Shown: positions 1-6,766 of the stretch, piece after piece
Position numbering within the stretch: the first letter of the stretch is position 1
Layout: every line of letters begins with the position of its first letter
Made by a program: the position numbers and the translations under genes
Origin: Pseudomonadota bacterium
GTDB lineage: Bacteria > Pseudomonadota > Alphaproteobacteria > Rhizobiales > Rhizobiaceae
Length of the DNA stretch: 12,960 nt
Assembly (NCBI GenBank): GCA_023419535.1
Contig: JAEZXX010000045.1
Coordinates: 1-12,960 of the forward strand
Direction: 5' to 3'
Notes under the pieces: model-generated
What the model was told of the DNA's origin: nothing
Databases searched by the model: none
What the model saw: the letters and a program-made list of their open reading frames with translations, nothing else

Positions 1-121
1 CAACGTGACGATGGACGTCACGCTGATCGTTCCGATCGCGATGGAAGAGAAGCTGCGCTTCGCTATCCGTGAAGGCGGCCGCACCGTCGGCGCCGGCATC
101 GTGTCCGCTATCGTCGAGTAA
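1..121 (+). CDS. tuf: Elongation factor Tu, C-terminal end (partial)
   Basis: This is the last 39 codons of EF-Tu, the GTPase that delivers aminoacyl-tRNA to the ribosomal A site. The visible part belongs to beta-barrel domain 3: the stretch around LIVPIAMEEKLRFAIREGG followed by RTVGAGIV is the nearly invariant C-terminus of bacterial EF-Tu. The reading frame begins at position 2 (position 1 is the last base of a split codon) and ends in TAA. Its place directly before rpsJ is the usual str-to-S10 junction in alphaproteobacteria. These genomes often carry a second tuf copy, which cannot be judged here. The 5' part lies outside the window. Confidence 0.97.
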   Translation, partial: NVTMDVTLIVPIAMEEKLRFAIREGGRTVGAGIVSAIVE

Positions 122-140
122 TCGACGAAGTTTCGGGTTC

Positions 141-167
141 GGCCCGCCGCCCTTGCGGTGGTGGGCC
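141..167 (+). terminator. GC-rich hairpin after tuf, terminator-like
   Basis: An 11-bp stem (141-151 with 157-167, two G-U pairs, 5-base loop) starts 19 bases after the tuf stop. It resembles the stem of an intrinsic terminator, but no T-run follows. It is more likely an attenuator, a 3' end stabiliser or a processing site than a full terminator. The stem is seen directly; the function is inferred. Confidence 0.45.
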
Positions 168-174
168 GGCCAAA

Positions 175-190
175 GCCCCGGCGACGGGGC
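175..190 (+). other. Second hairpin in the tuf-rpsJ gap
   Basis: GCCCC (175-179) pairs with GGGGC (186-190) across a 6-base loop, eight bases after the first stem. The rest of the 176-base gap holds no convincing promoter. A weak TTGGCT (227-232) with GATAGC (252-257) is spaced 19 bases apart and I do not call it. The gap could carry a leader for the S10 block, but no specific protein-binding motif is recognisable. Confidence 0.35.
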
Positions 191-297
191 GGTTGGTGCG
201 CTGAGAGGTTCAGCGTTCCGGTTGAATTGGCTGAAGACTGACAAGCGCTCGGATAGCACCGGTTCTCCGGCAAGGCTCCGACGAGAGGACGAATGCA

Positions 298-606
298 ATG
301 AACGGCCAGAATATCCGCATCCGCCTGAAGGCGTTCGACCATCGGGTCCTGGACGCATCGACGCGCGAGATCGTTTCGACGGCAAAGCGCACCGGCGCGA
401 ATGTGCGCGGGCCCATCCCGCTGCCGACCCGTATCGAGAAGTTCACGGTGAACCGCTCGCCCCATATCGACAAGAAGTCTCGCGAGCAGTTCGAGATGCG
501 GACGCACAAGCGTCTCCTCGACATCGTCGATCCGACGCCGCAGACCGTCGATGCCCTCATGAAGCTCGACCTCGCCGCTGGCGTCGATGTCGAGATCAAG
601 CTCTGA
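298..606 (+). CDS. rpsJ: 30S ribosomal protein S10 (NusE)
   Basis: S10, 102 residues (E. coli 103), sits in the head of the 30S subunit. As NusE it also pairs with NusB in transcription antitermination and with NusG to couple transcription and translation. It starts with the typical IRIRLKAFDHRVLD segment and contains the conserved loop PLPTRIEKFTVNRSPH (residues 41-56), the long loop that reaches into the subunit head, followed by RTHKRLLDI. The ATG at 298 has GAGAGG at 283-288, nine bases upstream. First gene of the S10 block; the rplC start lies 25 bases after its stop. Nothing is unusual in length or composition. Confidence 0.98.
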   Translation: MNGQNIRIRLKAFDHRVLDASTREIVSTAKRTGANVRGPIPLPTRIEKFTVNRSPHIDKKSREQFEMRTHKRLLDIVDPTPQTVDALMKLDLAAGVDVEIKL

Positions 607-631
607 TCCGAGCACGGGAAGGAATACGCCC

Positions 632-1354
632 ATGCGTTCAGGTGTTATAGCACAGAAGGTCGGCATGACCCGCGTCTACAATGACGCCGGCGAGCATGTT
701 CCGGTCACGGTTCTCAAGGTCGAGAACCTCCAGGTCGTCGCGCAGCGCACCCAGGAGAAGAACGGTTACACCGCCGTTCAGCTCGGTGCCGGTCTGGCGA
801 AGGTCAAGAACACGTCCAAGGCCTTGCGCGGCGTCTTCGCCCAGGCCTCGGTCGAGCCCAAGCGCAAGGTCGCCGAGTTCCGGGTGTCGCCCGAGAACCT
901 CGTCGATGTCGGCGCCGAGATCACGGCGGACCACTTCGTGGCCGGCCAGCTGGTGGATGTCACCGGCACGTCGATCGGCAAGGGCTTCGCCGGCGCCATG
1001 AAGCGTCATAATTTCGGCGGTCTGCGTGCGACCCACGGCGTTTCGGTCTCGCACCGTTCGCATGGTTCGACCGGTCAGCGCCAGGATCCGGGCAAGGTCT
1101 TCAAGAACAAGAAGATGGCCGGTCACATGGGTAGCGTGCGCGTCACCACCCAGAACCTGGAAGTCGTCCGTACAGACGTCGACAAGGGCCTGATCCTCAT
1201 CCGGGGCGCCGTCCCGGGTTCGAAGGGTGGCTGGATCTACATTCGTGACGCGGTCAAGGCCGCGCTTCCGGATAACGCGCCGAAGCCGGCTGCGCTTCGC
1301 TCGGCCGCTGCCAACAGCGGTACGGAAGCCACGGCTGCCGAGGGAGCCGAGTAA
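632..1354 (+). CDS. rplC: 50S ribosomal protein L3
   Basis: L3, 240 residues, binds near the 3' end of 23S rRNA early in assembly and sends a loop toward the peptidyl transferase centre. I use the ATG at 632 because GGAAGGA (617-623) lies eight bases upstream and the protein then begins MRSGVIAQKVGMTR as in its family; the in-frame ATG at 587 would run through the rpsJ end. Residues 115-125 (IGKGFAGAMKR) are the L3 signature. Gln151 in RQDPGK matches E. coli Gln150, the target of the PrmB methyltransferase. Residues from about 211 on form an Ala-rich tail absent from E. coli L3 (209 residues) and common in alphaproteobacteria. The TAA stop overlaps the rplD ATG by one base. Confidence 0.97.
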   Translation: MRSGVIAQKVGMTRVYNDAGEHVPVTVLKVENLQVVAQRTQEKNGYTAVQLGAGLAKVKNTSKALRGVFAQASVEPKRKVAEFRVSPENLVDVGAEITADHFVAGQLVDVTGTSIGKGFAGAMKRHNFGGLRATHGVSVSHRSHGSTGQRQDPGKVFKNKKMAGHMGSVRVTTQNLEVVRTDVDKGLILIRGAVPGSKGGWIYIRDAVKAALPDNAPKPAALRSAAANSGTEATAAEGAE

Positions 1355-1977
1355 TGGTTGACATCAAGATCAAGACCCTCAGCGGCGGCGACGCCGGCAC
1401 GGTCAGCCTGGCAGAAGAGATCTTCGGCCTGGAGCCCCGTGCGGACATTCTGCAGCGCATGGTGCGCTACCAGTTGGCCAAGCGCCAGCAGGGCACGCAT
1501 CAGTCGCTCGGTCGCGCCGAGATCGCGCGCACCGGCGCCAAGCTGTACAAGCAGAAGGGCACCGGCCGCGCACGTCACGGTTCGGCTCGCGCTCCGCAGT
1601 TTCGTGGTGGCGGCAAGGCCCATGGCCCGGTTTCCCGGAGCCACGAGCACGACCTGCCGAAGAAGCTGCGTCAGCTTGCGCTGCGCCATGCGCTCTCGGC
1701 CAAGTTCAAGTCGGACAGCCTGATCGTCGTCGACGATCTGAGCTCGACGGAAGGCAAGACGAAGGCGACGGCAACGCAGCTCAATGGTCTCGGCCTGAGC
1801 AACGCGCTGTTCATCGGCGGCGCCGAGCTCGACGCGAACTTCGCCCGGTCGGCTCGCGCCATCCCGAACATCGACGTGCTGCCGATTCAGGGCATCAACG
1901 TCTACGACATTCTCCGTCGCCAGACGCTGGTCCTGTCCAAGGCCGCCGTCGAGGCCCTCGAGGAGCGCTTCAAATGA
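1354..1977 (+). CDS. rplD: 50S ribosomal protein L4
   Basis: L4, 207 residues (E. coli 201), is an early-assembling 23S-binding protein whose extended loop lines the peptide exit tunnel. That loop is visible at about residues 58-92, rich in Arg, Lys and Gly, around KGTGRARHGSARAPQF. In E. coli L4 also represses its own operon through the S10 leader; whether it does so here cannot be told from sequence. The start overlaps the rplC stop as TAATG, with GAGGGA (1340-1345) inside the end of rplC, so its translation is probably coupled to rplC. The stop overlaps the rplW start as ATGA. Confidence 0.97.
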   Translation: MVDIKIKTLSGGDAGTVSLAEEIFGLEPRADILQRMVRYQLAKRQQGTHQSLGRAEIARTGAKLYKQKGTGRARHGSARAPQFRGGGKAHGPVSRSHEHDLPKKLRQLALRHALSAKFKSDSLIVVDDLSSTEGKTKATATQLNGLGLSNALFIGGAELDANFARSARAIPNIDVLPIQGINVYDILRRQTLVLSKAAVEALEERFK

Positions 1978-2267
1978 CCGACCTGCGCCATTACGACGTC
2001 ATTACGAGCCCGGTGATCACTGAAAAGTCGACGCTGGTCTCCGAACAGAACCAGGTGATCTTCAATGTCCCCGGCGATGCGACCAAGCCGGAGATCAAGG
2101 CGGCTGTCGAGCAGCTGTTCGGCGTGAAGGTCAAGGCGGTGAACACCCTCGTCCGCAAGGGCAAGGTACGCCGCTTCCGGGGCCGCCCCGGCCGCCAGAG
2201 CGACCAGAAGCGGGCGATCGTGACTTTGGCCGAAGGCCAGAGCATCGACGTCTCGACCGGCCTCTGA
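1974..2267 (+). CDS. rplW: 50S ribosomal protein L23
   Basis: L23, 97 residues (E. coli 100), sits at the peptide tunnel exit and is the docking point for trigger factor and the signal recognition particle. Glu17 in VITEKST matches E. coli Glu18, a key contact for trigger factor. The conserved core ATKPEIKAAVEQLFGVKV (residues 36-53) and the following VNTLVRKGK segment identify the family, with the Arg-rich RNA-binding loop at 62-80. The ATG overlaps the rplD stop by four bases (ATGA), which suggests translational coupling. A 25-base gap leads to rplB. Confidence 0.97.
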   Translation: MTDLRHYDVITSPVITEKSTLVSEQNQVIFNVPGDATKPEIKAAVEQLFGVKVKAVNTLVRKGKVRRFRGRPGRQSDQKRAIVTLAEGQSIDVSTGL

Positions 2268-2292
2268 GAGCGAGCCTTGAGGATTTAGATCG

Positions 2293-3129
2293 ATGGCATT
2301 GAAGAATTTCAAACCGGTCACGCCAAGCCAGCGCCAGCTGGTGATCGTGGACCGTTCGGGCCTCTGGAAGGGCAAGCCGGTCAAGCAGTTGACGGAAGGC
2401 CTGACGCAGAAGGGTGGCCGCAACAACACCGGCCGTATCACCGCCCGCTACCAGGGCGGCGGTCATAAGCGGACCTACCGCAAGATCGACTTCAAGCGTC
2501 GCAAGCTCGATGCGGTGGCGACCGTGGAGCGGATCGAGTACGATCCCAACCGCACCGCCTTCATCGCCCTGCTGCGCTACGAAGACGGCGAGATGGCCTA
2601 CATCCTGGCTCCGCAGCGTCTTGCTGCCGGCGATCAGGTCGTTTCCGGCCTGTCCGGCGTCGACGTCAAGCCGGGTAACGCGATGCCGCTTTCGGCGATG
2701 CCGGTCGGCACCATCATCCACAATGTGGAGATGAAGCCGGAGAAGGGTGGCCAGATCGCCCGTTCGGCCGGTGCCTACGCCCAGCTCGTGGGCCGCGACC
2801 AGGGCATGGCGATCCTGCGCCTCAACTCGGGCGAGCAACGCCTCGTTCCGGGTGCATGCTTCGCCACGGTCGGCGCGGTGTCCAACCCGGACCACGGCAA
2901 CATCAATCTGGGCAAGGCGGGTCGCGCCGTCTGGCTCGGCAAGCGTCCGCACGTCCGCGGCGTTGCCATGAACCCGGTCGACCATCCGCATGGCGGTGGT
3001 GAAGGCCGTACCTCCGGTGGTCGCCATCCGGTCACGCCGTGGGGCAAGCCGACCAAGGGCAAGCGTACGCGTCAGAACAAGTCCACGGACAAGTTCATCA
3101 TGCGTTCGCGCCATCAGCGCAAGAAGTAA
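2293..3129 (+). CDS. rplB: 50S ribosomal protein L2
   Basis: L2, 278 residues (E. coli 273), is one of the most conserved ribosomal proteins and is needed for subunit association and peptidyl transferase activity. The N-terminal OB-fold part (about 40-125) contains RNNTGRITARYQGGGHKR. The middle part is an SH3-like domain. The C-terminal signature NPVDHPHGGGEGRTSGG starts at residue 227 and includes the essential His of the VDHPHGGG loop (229-236). The C-terminus is basic. The start is supported by GAGGA at 2279-2283, nine bases upstream. No oddities were seen. Confidence 0.98.
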   Translation: MALKNFKPVTPSQRQLVIVDRSGLWKGKPVKQLTEGLTQKGGRNNTGRITARYQGGGHKRTYRKIDFKRRKLDAVATVERIEYDPNRTAFIALLRYEDGEMAYILAPQRLAAGDQVVSGLSGVDVKPGNAMPLSAMPVGTIIHNVEMKPEKGGQIARSAGAYAQLVGRDQGMAILRLNSGEQRLVPGACFATVGAVSNPDHGNINLGKAGRAVWLGKRPHVRGVAMNPVDHPHGGGEGRTSGGRHPVTPWGKPTKGKRTRQNKSTDKFIMRSRHQRKK

Positions 3130-3144
3130 GGGAAGGATTTCTCT

Positions 3145-3423
3145 ATGACACGTTCCGTCTGGAAGGGTCCGTTCGTTGATGGCTACCTGCTGAAGAAGGC
3201 AGAGAAGGCTCGGTCGGGTGGCCGCAACGAAGTGATCAAGATCTGGAGCCGCCGCTCCACCATCCTGCCGCAGTTCGTCGGATTGACCTTCGGCGTCTAT
3301 AACGGCTCCAAGCACATTCCGGTCTCGGTCAACGAAGACATGGTCGGACACAAGTTCGGCGAGTTTTCCCCGACCCGCACCTATTACGGCCACGGCGCCG
3401 ACAAGAAGGCGAAGAGGAAGTAA
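3145..3423 (+). CDS. rpsS: 30S ribosomal protein S19
   Basis: S19, 92 residues (the same as E. coli), forms a complex with S13 in the 30S head and contacts the tRNA region. MTRSVWKGPFVDGYLLKK opens the protein as in the family. The signature region is GVYNGSKHIPVSVNEDMVGH (residues 50-69), followed by GEFSPTRTYYGH. The ATG is preceded by GGGAAGGA starting just after the rplB stop. It lies two bases before the rplV start. Confidence 0.98.
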   Translation: MTRSVWKGPFVDGYLLKKAEKARSGGRNEVIKIWSRRSTILPQFVGLTFGVYNGSKHIPVSVNEDMVGHKFGEFSPTRTYYGHGADKKAKRK

Positions 3424-3425
3424 CC

Positions 3426-3812
3426 ATGGGCAAGGCCAAGGCCGAGCGCGCGCTGAAGGACAACGAGGCCAGGGCGGTAGCCCGTACGCTTCGCGTCAGC
3501 CCGCAGAAACTCAACCTCGTCGCGCAGCTGATCCGCGGCAAGAAGGTCGACCGCGCCCTCGCGGACCTGACCTTCTCGCGCAAGCGGATCGCCGAGACGG
3601 TCAAGAAAACGCTGGAAAGCGCGATCGCGAACGCCGAGAACAATCATGATCTCGACATCGACGCGCTGGTCGTCGCCGAGGCTTACGTCGGCAAGTCGAT
3701 CACCATGAAGCGCTTCCACGCCCGCGGTCGCGGTCGTGCGAGCCGGGTCGAGAAGCCGTTCTCGCACCTGACGATCGTGGTGCGCGAAGTGGCTGAAGAG
3801 GAGGCCGCGTAA
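3426..3812 (+). CDS. rplV: 50S ribosomal protein L22
   Basis: L22, 128 residues (E. coli 110), is an early 23S-binding protein. Its long beta hairpin forms the narrow part of the peptide tunnel, where macrolide-resistance changes occur in other bacteria. The core begins at about residue 15 with ARTLRVSPQKLNLVAQLIRGKK, and the tunnel hairpin is around residues 82-104 (VAEAYVGK to MKRFHARGRG). The extra length is an N-terminal extension of about 14 residues and an acidic end (EVAEEEAA), both usual in alphaproteobacteria. GAGGAAG (3414-3420) in the rpsS end is its Shine-Dalgarno. The TAA overlaps the rpsC ATG by one base. Confidence 0.97.
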   Translation: MGKAKAERALKDNEARAVARTLRVSPQKLNLVAQLIRGKKVDRALADLTFSRKRIAETVKKTLESAIANAENNHDLDIDALVVAEAYVGKSITMKRFHARGRGRASRVEKPFSHLTIVVREVAEEEAA

Positions 3813-4525
3813 TGGGTCAGAAAGTCAATCCGACCGGCCTGCGTCTCGGCATCAACCGGACCTGGGACTCGCGCTGGTATGCCAATACCGGTGAGTACGG
3901 CCAGTTGCTCCACGAGGACCTGGCGATCCGCAAGTACCTGCTCGACGAGTTGAAGCAGGCGGCGGTGTCGAAGGTCGTCATCGAGCGTCCGCACAAGAAG
4001 TGCCGCGTCACCATCCACTCGGCTCGTCCGGGTATCGTGATCGGCAAGAAGGGCGCGGACATCGAGAAGCTTCGCAAGAAGCTTGCGCAGCTGACCAACG
4101 CGGAAACCCACATCAACATCGTGGAGATCCGCAAGCCCGAGACGGACGCGACACTGGTTGCCCAGTCCATCGCCCAGCAGCTCGAACGTCGCGTGGCTTT
4201 CCGCCGGGCGATGAAGCGGGCGGTGCAGTCCGCCATGCGTCTCGGCGCCGAAGGCATCCGCATCAACTGCAGCGGCCGTCTCGGCGGCGCTGAGATCGCC
4301 CGCATGGAGTGGTACCGCGAAGGTCGCGTTCCGCTGCATACGCTGCGTGCGGATGTTGACTACGGCACGGCCGAGGCCCATACGGCCTACGGTGTCTGTG
4401 GCGTCAAGGTGTGGATCTTCAAGGGTGAGATCCTCGAACATGATCCGCTGGCCTCCGAGCGCCGTGCGGTCGAAGGCGAAGCATCCGGTGGCGGTAACCG
4501 TCGCCGCGAGCGCGAACACGCCTGA
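3812..4525 (+). CDS. rpsC: 30S ribosomal protein S3
   Basis: S3, 237 residues (E. coli 233), lies at the mRNA entry channel and takes part in mRNA helicase activity. A type II KH domain spans about residues 38-106, with the GxxG loop GKKG at 78-81. The C-terminal S3 domain follows with INCSGRLGGAEIAR (151-164). Arg131, Arg132 and Lys135 are present at the same numbers as the E. coli residues implicated in helicase activity. The tail from about 213 is charged and Gly/Arg-rich, and variable in the family. GAGGAGG (3798-3804) precedes the start by seven bases; the start overlaps the rplV stop as TAATG. Confidence 0.98.
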   Translation: MGQKVNPTGLRLGINRTWDSRWYANTGEYGQLLHEDLAIRKYLLDELKQAAVSKVVIERPHKKCRVTIHSARPGIVIGKKGADIEKLRKKLAQLTNAETHINIVEIRKPETDATLVAQSIAQQLERRVAFRRAMKRAVQSAMRLGAEGIRINCSGRLGGAEIARMEWYREGRVPLHTLRADVDYGTAEAHTAYGVCGVKVWIFKGEILEHDPLASERRAVEGEASGGGNRRREREHA

Positions 4526-4550
4526 TCAACAGGTTTCGGAGTAGACTGAA

Positions 4551-4964
4551 ATGTTGCAGCCAAAGCGCACGAAGTTCCGCAAGGCGTTCAAGGGTCGTAT
4601 CCATGGCGCCTCCAAGGGTGGTTCGCTGCTCAATTTCGGCGCCTATGGTCTGAAGGCGCTGGAGCCGGAGCGGGTTACCGCACGGCAGATCGAGGCGGCC
4701 CGCCGCGCGATCACCCGTCAGATGAAGCGTCAGGGCCGGGTGTGGATTCGTATCTTCCCGGACCTGCCGGTCACCGCGAAGCCGACCGAAGTCCGCATGG
4801 GTAAGGGCAAGGGCGCGATCGAGTACTGGGCGGCCAGGGTTGCTCCCGGCCGGATCATGTTCGAGATCGACGGCGTGCCCGAAGACATCGCCCGTGAAGC
4901 GCTCCGCCTGGGCGCCGCGAAACTGCCGATCAAGACGCGCTTCATCCAGCGCATTGCCGAGTGA
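4551..4964 (+). CDS. rplP: 50S ribosomal protein L16
   Basis: L16, 137 residues (E. coli 136), is a late-assembling protein that helps position A-site tRNA in the peptidyl transferase region. MLQPKRTKFRKAFKGR opens the protein as expected. The signature VRMGKGKGAIEYW is at residues 81-93; Arg82 matches the Arg81 that is hydroxylated in E. coli. The Shine-Dalgarno is modest (GGAG at 4538-4541, nine bases from ATG). The TGA stop sits inside the strong Shine-Dalgarno of rpmC. Confidence 0.98.
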   Translation: MLQPKRTKFRKAFKGRIHGASKGGSLLNFGAYGLKALEPERVTARQIEAARRAITRQMKRQGRVWIRIFPDLPVTAKPTEVRMGKGKGAIEYWAARVAPGRIMFEIDGVPEDIAREALRLGAAKLPIKTRFIQRIAE

Positions 4965-4977
4965 GGGGAGAGCGACT

Positions 4978-5178
4978 ATGAAAGCCTCCGATATCCGGAC
5001 CAAGACATCCGATGAGCTGAACACGGAACTCGGCAATCTGAAGAAGGAGCAGTTCAATCTGCGCTTCCAGCGTGCTACCGGGCAGCTCGAGAACACCGCG
5101 CGTGTGAAGGAAGTCCGTCGCGACATCGCCCGGATCAAGACCATCGCACGCCAGAAGGCGGCCGAGAAAAAGGCCTGA
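4978..5178 (+). CDS. rpmC: 50S ribosomal protein L29
   Basis: L29, 66 residues (E. coli 63), is a two-helix protein at the tunnel exit next to L23, near the signal recognition particle and trigger factor docking site. The start at 4978 is chosen because GAGGGGAG (4963-4970) lies seven bases upstream and MKASDIRTKTSDEL matches the family; an upstream in-frame start would run inside rplP. The signature segment KEQFNLRFQRATGQLENTAR occupies residues 23-42, followed by RVKEVRRDIARIKTI. The Lys/Ala-rich end is normal. It lies 13 bases after rplP and 12 bases before rpsQ. Confidence 0.97.
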   Translation: MKASDIRTKTSDELNTELGNLKKEQFNLRFQRATGQLENTARVKEVRRDIARIKTIARQKAAEKKA

Positions 5179-5190
5179 AGGTAGAACACT

Positions 5191-5436
5191 ATGCCGAAAC
5201 GCGTTTTGCAGGGGACCGTGGTCTCCGATAAGAATGACAAGACGGTCGTCGTGCTCGTGGAGCGTCGCTTCACGCACCCGCTCTTCAAGAAGACCGTTCG
5301 CCGGTCCAAGAAGTACAAGGCGCACGACGAGTCCAACCAGTACAAGGTGGGCGATATCGTCTCCATCGAGGAGACGCGCCCGATCTCGCGTGACAAGACC
5401 TGGATCGTCGTCGCTAACCAAGCGGCGGCTAACTGA
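5191..5436 (+). CDS. rpsQ: 30S ribosomal protein S17
   Basis: S17, 81 residues (E. coli 84), is an OB-fold protein that binds 16S rRNA early in 30S assembly. It reads MPKRVLQGTVVSDKNDKTVVV and contains the basic loop HPLFKKTVRRSKKYKAHDE (residues 28-46) and the GDIVSIEETRPISRDKTW segment that marks the family. The Shine-Dalgarno is weak (AAGG at 5178-5181), just after the rpmC stop. This is the last gene of the S10 block; a 63-base gap with a hairpin follows before rplN. Confidence 0.98.
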   Translation: MPKRVLQGTVVSDKNDKTVVVLVERRFTHPLFKKTVRRSKKYKAHDESNQYKVGDIVSIEETRPISRDKTWIVVANQAAAN

Positions 5437-5445
5437 AGTTTTTGC

Positions 5446-5476
5446 CCGGGTGAGCCGTTCATTCGCTGCTCCCCGG
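5446..5476 (+). other. Bulged hairpin between S10 and spc blocks
   Basis: CCGGG (5446-5450) and GAGC (5452-5455) pair with GCTC (5468-5471) and CCCGG (5472-5476), giving nine pairs with a single bulged T at 5451 and a 12-base loop. It starts nine bases after the rpsQ stop and ends nine bases before the rplN Shine-Dalgarno (GAAGG, 5486-5490). No T-run follows, so it is not a standard terminator. It may be a processing or regulatory structure. Confidence 0.45.
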
Positions 5477-5499
5477 TCCGTTATTGAAGGCGGCCTGAC

Positions 5500-5868
5500 A
5501 TGATTCAGATGCAAACAAACCTCGATGTGGCGGATAATTCCGGCGCCCGTCGTGTCATGTGCATCAAGGTGCTGGGCGGTTCCAAGCGGAAGTACGCCTC
5601 GGTGGGCGACGTCATCGTCGTGTCCATCAAGGAGGCTATCCCGCGCGGCCGCGTAAAGAAGGGCGATGTGATGAAGGCCGTGGTGGTTCGGACCGCCAAG
5701 GACATCCGCAGAGCCGATGGTTCGGTGATCCGGTTCGACCGTAACGCCGCCGTCCTGATTGACAACAAGAAAGAGCCGGTCGGCACCCGTATCTTCGGCC
5801 CGGTCCCCCGCGAGCTTCGTGGTCGGAACCACATGAAGATCATCTCGCTGGCGCCGGAAGTGCTCTGA
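5500..5868 (+). CDS. rplN: 50S ribosomal protein L14
   Basis: L14, 122 residues (E. coli 123), sits at the subunit interface and contacts 16S rRNA, and is the docking site of the silencing factor RsfS in other bacteria. It begins MIQMQTNLDVADNSGARRVMCIKVLGG, which is near-invariant. The family signature lies around residues 59-90, including RADGSVIRFDRNAAVLI, and GTRIFGPVPRELR follows. GAAGG at 5486-5490 is nine bases upstream. First gene of the spc block. The TGA stop overlaps the GAGGAA ribosome binding site of rplX. Confidence 0.98.
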   Translation: MIQMQTNLDVADNSGARRVMCIKVLGGSKRKYASVGDVIVVSIKEAIPRGRVKKGDVMKAVVVRTAKDIRRADGSVIRFDRNAAVLIDNKKEPVGTRIFGPVPRELRGRNHMKIISLAPEVL

Positions 5869-5880
5869 GGAACCGGAATC

Positions 5881-6192
5881 ATGCAGAAGATTCGCAAAGG
5901 CGACAAGGTCGTCGTACTCACCGGCAAGGACAAGGGTCGTTCCGGTGAAGTCGTTCAGGTCATGCCCAAGGAGGACCGTGCGGTCGTTCGGGGCGTGAAT
6001 ATGGTCAAGCGGCATCAGCGCCAGTCCGCCTCGCAGGAGGCCGGGATCATCTCCAAGGAGGCGCCGATCCATCTTTCGAACCTGGCACTGCAGGACAAGG
6101 ATGGGAAACCGACGCGCGTGGGCTTCAAGGTCCTCGAAGACGGCCGCAAGGTTCGCGTCGCCAAGCGTTCGGGAGAACAGATCGATGGCTGA
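5881..6192 (+). CDS. rplX: 50S ribosomal protein L24
   Basis: L24, 103 residues (E. coli 104), is one of two assembly-initiator proteins of the 50S subunit. A KOW motif is at about residues 4-31 (IRKGDKVVVLTGKDKGRSG), followed by VVRGVNMVKRHQR and the zinc-free family body ending in KRSGEQIDG. GAGGAA (5867-5872) supports the ATG. The last eight bases overlap the start of rplE in another frame. In E. coli the S8 repressor binds mRNA at the rplX-rplE boundary; the overlap here leaves no room for a separate site of that type. Confidence 0.97.
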   Translation: MQKIRKGDKVVVLTGKDKGRSGEVVQVMPKEDRAVVRGVNMVKRHQRQSASQEAGIISKEAPIHLSNLALQDKDGKPTRVGFKVLEDGRKVRVAKRSGEQIDG

Positions 6193-6742
6193 GGCCAAAT
6201 ACGAACCCCGCCTGAAGGCGGTCTATCGCGACGAGATCCGCAAGGAGCTCCAGTCACAGTTCAACTATGCGAACGTGATGCAGCTTCCGCGTCTGGACAA
6301 GATCGTGATCAACATGGGTGTTGGCGAGGCTACGGGCGACTCCAAGAAGCCGTCCGTCGCCGCCGAGGACCTTGCGATGATCGCCGGCCAGAAGCCGGTC
6401 ATCACCAAGGCACGCACCTCGATCGCGGGCTTCAAGGTCCGCGAAGGCATGCCGATCGGCGCCAAGGTCACGCTGCGCAAGGACCGTATGTACGAGTTCC
6501 TTGACCGGCTGATCCAGATCGCCCTTCCGCGCGTGCGGGATTTTCGGGGTCTGAACCCGAAAAGCTTTGACGGCCGTGGTAATTTTGCTATGGGCCTCAA
6601 GGAGCATATCGTGTTCCCCGAGATCAACTACGACAAGGTTGATCAGATGTGGGGCATGGACATCATCGTGTGTACGACGGCGAAGACCGATGAGGAAGCC
6701 CGGGCGCTCTTGAAGGCGTTCAACTTCCCCTTCCGCCAGTAA
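6185..6742 (+). CDS. rplE: 50S ribosomal protein L5
   Basis: L5, 185 residues (E. coli 179), binds 5S rRNA with L18 and forms an intersubunit bridge with S13. The ATG at 6185 is preceded by GGGAGA (6171-6176) and gives MAEAKYEPRLKAVYRDEI as in relatives; upstream in-frame codons would lie within rplX. Residues 36-50 (RLDKIVINMGVGEAT) and 68-80 (GQKPVITKARTSI) are family hallmarks, followed by REGMPIGAKVTLR and the GNFAMGLKEHIVFPEI segment. It overlaps rplX by eight bases, so translation is probably coupled to rplX. A 24-base gap leads to rpsN. Confidence 0.98.
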   Translation: MAEAKYEPRLKAVYRDEIRKELQSQFNYANVMQLPRLDKIVINMGVGEATGDSKKPSVAAEDLAMIAGQKPVITKARTSIAGFKVREGMPIGAKVTLRKDRMYEFLDRLIQIALPRVRDFRGLNPKSFDGRGNFAMGLKEHIVFPEINYDKVDQMWGMDIIVCTTAKTDEEARALLKAFNFPFRQ

Positions 6743-6766
6743 CGGCAGGCGAAAAGGACCTAGAAG

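Noticed and set aside
227..257. Possible rpsJ promoter TTGGCT / GATAGC
   Set aside because: The spacer is 19 bases and both boxes are poor matches; it is no better than chance in this composition.
69..650. 193-codon forward frame over the tuf end and rpsJ
   Set aside because: It overlaps rpsJ in another frame and has no family features; rpsJ is certain.
2131..3393. 420-codon reverse-strand open frame across rplB and rpsS
   Set aside because: It is a mirror of GC-rich coding sequence on the other strand. It covers conserved ribosomal genes, has no protein-family features, and its Arg/Ala/Asp/Gly-rich composition is typical of such shadows. The same applies to the long reverse frames at 4419-5462, 4942-6198, 8512-9729 (apart from its last 42 codons) and 11527-12663.
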